DNA of 64,000 bases from JAPXSY01 sp034003585 (GTDB lineage Bacteria > Verrucomicrobiota > Kiritimatiellia > RFP12 > UBA1067), in the NCBI GenBank assembly GCA_034003585.1, contig JAVEYH010000005.1, forward strand, positions 1-64,000, in the 5' to 3' direction. The notes beneath the pieces were generated by a model, which made no database searches, was not told where the DNA came from, and worked only from the letters and a program-made list of their open reading frames with translations. Below, one piece after another: positions 61,689 through 64,000 of the stretch; positions within the stretch are counted from its first letter, which is position 1, and each line of letters opens with the position of its first letter. The position numbers and the translations under genes were made by a program.

Positions 61689-62267
61689 ATGGCATCGATC
61701 AAAGGCACGCAGACGGAGAAACTGGTCCTGACCGCTTTCACGGGGGAATCGGCGGCGCGCAACCGCTACACGTTCTGGGCGGCGCAGGCCAAGAAGGACG
61801 GGTTCGTCCAGATTGAGGCGATCTTTGAGGAGACCGCGAATCAGGAGAAAGAGCATGCCAAACGGCTCTTCAAGTTTTTGGAGGGCGGCGAAGTGCCCTT
61901 CGAGATCACCCTGCCCGCCGGCGTGATCGGCAAGACCGAGGAGAACCTGATCCACGCGGCCGAAGGCGAAGAGTACGAGTGGCAGCACATGTATCCCGAT
62001 TTCGCCGCCGTGGCGCGCAAAGAAGGGTTCGGGGAGATTGCCAAGACCATGGAGGCGATCGCCGTCGCGGAGAAGTTCCACGGCGAGCGCTACCGTCAAC
62101 TGGCCGCCAACATCCGGAAGGGCATCGTCTTCCAACGCGAAGACCCCAACACGATCTGGCGTTGCCGCAACTGCGGGTATCTGCATGTCGGCGCGGAAGC
62201 CCCGGACACCTGCCCCGCCTGTGCCCATCCCAAGGCGCATTTCGAGCTGCGCGGCATCAACTGGTAA
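61689..62267 (+). CDS. rbr: Rubrerythrin
   Basis: 192 residues. An N-terminal ferritin-like four-helix bundle carries the diiron ligands (TGESAARNRY, EETANQEKEHAKRL, GEEYEWQHMYP, EAIAVAEKFHGERY), and a C-terminal rubredoxin domain carries CRNCGYLHVG ... CPACAHPK. It reduces hydrogen peroxide using electrons from rubredoxin-type partners and is typical of anaerobes or microaerophiles. AAAGGAGG precedes the ATG. The order bundle-then-rubredoxin is the classical form. Confidence 0.96.
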   Translation: MASIKGTQTEKLVLTAFTGESAARNRYTFWAAQAKKDGFVQIEAIFEETANQEKEHAKRLFKFLEGGEVPFEITLPAGVIGKTEENLIHAAEGEEYEWQHMYPDFAAVARKEGFGEIAKTMEAIAVAEKFHGERYRQLAANIRKGIVFQREDPNTIWRCRNCGYLHVGAEAPDTCPACAHPKAHFELRGINW

Positions 62268-62314
62268 GGTGTTCCCTGATCACTCCCGGGACCATCGAGA
62301 AGATCCGGGCGCGC

Positions 62315-62680
62315 ATGGCTCTGGCCAGCGTGTTCGAGGAGGATTTGGAGGAATCCTTTATTCTCGGATCGGGCCCCGGGGGCCAGAAGATCAACAAGAC
62401 TGCCTCGACGGTGCGGCTTCTGCACCGCCCCAGTCGGCTCACAGTCAAATGCGGCGTCAGCCGGTCGCGTGAACAGAACCGCTGGCTGGCCCGGCGCGAG
62501 CTGGCCGAACGCATTCTGGAGCGCGAGCGCTCGGACCTCTCGGCGCGGCGGCAGGCGACGGAGAAGATCCGGCGCCAAAAGCGCCGCCGCTCGCGCCGCC
62601 AGCAGGCCCGCGTGCTGGAAGAGAAGCGAAAACACAGCGAAAAGAAGGCGTCGCGGAGCAGCGTGCGGTTCGAGGCGTGA
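62315..62680 (+). CDS. GGQ-domain release-factor-like protein
   Basis: 121 residues from the ATG. LGSGPGGQKINKTASTVRLLH is the class I release-factor GGQ loop, followed by a strongly basic C-terminus (RRQKRRRSRRQQARVLEEKRKHSEKKASR). Such short proteins act as ribosome-rescue peptidyl-tRNA hydrolases, like ArfB. The first ~13 residues normally seen before this point are readable upstream (ITPGTIEKIRARM) but no ATG, GTG or TTG precedes them; a CTG at 62276, with AAGG eight bases before, is the best candidate for the true start. Its TGA overlaps a GTG that could start recJ. Confidence 0.82.
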   Translation: MALASVFEEDLEESFILGSGPGGQKINKTASTVRLLHRPSRLTVKCGVSRSREQNRWLARRELAERILERERSDLSARRQATEKIRRQKRRRSRRQQARVLEEKRKHSEKKASRSSVRFEA

Positions 62681-62718
62681 AAACCGCAGGATCCGCTTCG
62701 GGGGCGGCGAGGCGCGGC

Positions 62719-64000
62719 ATGTTTCCGAAATACAGATGGCGGGAATCCCCCGCGGACGAAGGCGCCGCCCGCGAACTGGCCGTCGCGCTGGATCTGCCGC
62801 TGCCCCTGGCGCGGGTTCTCGCGGCGCGCGGCCACGCCACGCCCGAGCGCGCCGCCGCGTTTCTGGCACCGGAACTACGGAAGCATCTGGGGCCTCCCGA
62901 GAGCTTTCCCGGCGCCGCGGAGGCAGCGGAACGGCTTTGGGCCGCGGTCCGGGCCGGCCGCAAAATCGTGGTTTACGGCGATTTCGATGCGGACGGCGTG
63001 GCGGCCGCGGCGGTGCTGGCCTCTTCGATCAAACGCTTCGGCGGCCAAGTCTCGGTCTTCCTGCCCCACCGCGATCCGGAGGGATACGGTTTGACCCTCG
63101 CCGCGCTGGAGCGGTGCCGCCGCGAACGGGGGGGATGGCCGGACCTGCTGGTCACCGTGGATTGCGGGATCACCTCGACAAACGAGGTGGAGCACCTGAA
63201 TGCCGCAGGGGTTGAGGTGATCCTGACCGACCACCACGAACCCGGCGCGACGCTGCCCCGCGCCGCGGTGATCGTGAATCCGCGCGTCGGCGCCTCGCCG
63301 GGCGCGGAGCACCTGTGCGGCGCGGGCGTGGCCTTTAAGGTGGTTCACGCGATGGCCGAACTGGGCAAACGCCGCAACTGGTATCCGGGCCAACCCTTCT
63401 GCGGCGAACTGCTGGCACCGGTCGGGCTGGCGACGGTAACGGATGTGGTGCCGTTGATTGGGGAGAACCGGCTGTTGGTTTCGGCCGCGCTCCGTTCGTG
63501 GGAACGGTATGCGGGCGAAGGGTTGCGCGCGCTGCTGGCGCGCGCGGCGGCGCAGACCGTCCGCGGCATGGATGCGGCCCTGTTCGGATTCGTTCTGGGG
63601 CCGCGGCTCAATGCGGCCGGCCGCATGGGGTCGGCCATGGACGCGTACGAGCTGCTGACCACGTGCGACCGCCAGCGCGCGGCGGAATTGGCGACGCGCC
63701 TCGAAGGGTTCAACGGCGAGCGTCGCGGCGTGGAGGCGCGCATGCTGGCCGCCGCGCGGCGCCAGTGCGGGCTCGATTCCCCGCAGGGCCTGGGCGGCCT
63801 CGCGGCGGTGGTGGTCGGCGGCGAGGGTCCGCAGGCGGGAACGGCCGGCTGGCACCCCGGGGTGCTCGGGATCGTGGCGGCGCGGCTGAGCGAGGCGGCG
63901 GCGCGGCCCGCGGCGGCGGTGGCGTTCGATGCGACGGGCGCAGGGAGGGGGTCGGTGCGAGCGGGCGAGGGGTATCATGCGCTCAAGGCCCTGGCCGCGG
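62719..64000 (+). CDS. recJ: Single-stranded-DNA-specific exonuclease RecJ, 3' end beyond window
   Basis: At least 427 residues, truncated by the window end. Degrades single-stranded DNA 5'-3' in recombination and repair. DHH-family metal motifs are visible: YGDFDADGVAAAAVL, LVTVDCGIT, LTDHHEPG, then GLATVTDVVPLIGENR, LGPRLNAAGRMG and GWHPGVLGIVAARLSEA. The ATG at 62719 has GAGG nearby; an in-frame GTG at 62677 overlaps the upstream stop as GTGA and would add 14 residues. Co-directional with rubrerythrin and the GGQ gene. Confidence 0.93.
   Translation, partial: MFPKYRWRESPADEGAARELAVALDLPLPLARVLAARGHATPERAAAFLAPELRKHLGPPESFPGAAEAAERLWAAVRAGRKIVVYGDFDADGVAAAAVLASSIKRFGGQVSVFLPHRDPEGYGLTLAALERCRRERGGWPDLLVTVDCGITSTNEVEHLNAAGVEVILTDHHEPGATLPRAAVIVNPRVGASPGAEHLCGAGVAFKVVHAMAELGKRRNWYPGQPFCGELLAPVGLATVTDVVPLIGENRLLVSAALRSWERYAGEGLRALLARAAAQTVRGMDAALFGFVLGPRLNAAGRMGSAMDAYELLTTCDRQRAAELATRLEGFNGERRGVEARMLAAARRQCGLDSPQGLGGLAAVVVGGEGPQAGTAGWHPGVLGIVAARLSEAAARPAAAVAFDATGAGRGSVRAGEGYHALKALAA

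Overview
The window is GC-rich, densely coded bacterial chromosome with one 100-base scaffold gap (26499-26598). Several traits point to the PVC superphylum, most likely Kiritimatiellota or a near verrucomicrobial relative. These are a ~713-residue GreA with the long N-terminal extension known from Chlamydiae, a family of exported neutral-ceramidase-like proteins beside TAT-exported Gfo/Idh/MocA oxidoreductases and xylose-isomerase-like TIM barrels, a XylR-type LacI/AraC hybrid regulator, FHA-decorated Tad genes and LamG-bearing secreted proteins. No ribosomal marker is present, so the placement is an inference.

Layout. 1-10275 is housekeeping: an acyl-CoA dehydrogenase, long greA, dksA-lspA-miaA-radC, then on the minus strand nfo, prmC and a DUF3127 protein. 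10572-22457 is an apparent eight-gene minus-strand operon of exported carbohydrate-type enzymes: three ceramidase-like proteins, a ceramidase-LamG-ThuA fusion lipoprotein, two Gfo/Idh/MocA oxidoreductases and two TIM-barrel isomerase/epimerases. Upstream lie a putative operator region (22575-22680), a XylR-like regulator and a secreted 815-residue protein. After the gap come msrBA and a DctPQM TRAP transporter (27648-30678). 30820-41684 is a nine-gene Tad-type secretion/pilus operon with four FHA domains. 42041-48709 holds a DUF481 barrel protein, a NahK-like sugar kinase, purDE, a GT4 glycosyltransferase and larC. 48953-64000 holds an orphan PL8 lyase, yqeY, rsmE, grpE-dnaJ, recA-alaS (short AlaRS), a 1291-residue secreted LamG/TIM-barrel protein, rubrerythrin, a GGQ release-factor-like protein and the start of recJ.

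How it may work together. The 10.5-26.4 kb block looks like a regulated periplasmic carbohydrate system: an exported hydrolase-like protein coupled to its sensor-regulator, with a downstream set of exported oxidoreductases, isomerase-like lyases and amidase-like proteins. The mix is compatible with keto-sugar (oxidation/elimination) chemistry. The TRAP transporter could import small acids, and the NahK-like kinase, PL8 lyase and 1291-residue protein also fit a glycan-feeding lifestyle. Intergenic spaces carry at least two families of short palindromic repeats, one copy arranged as a 153-bp element with 19-bp terminal inverted repeats.
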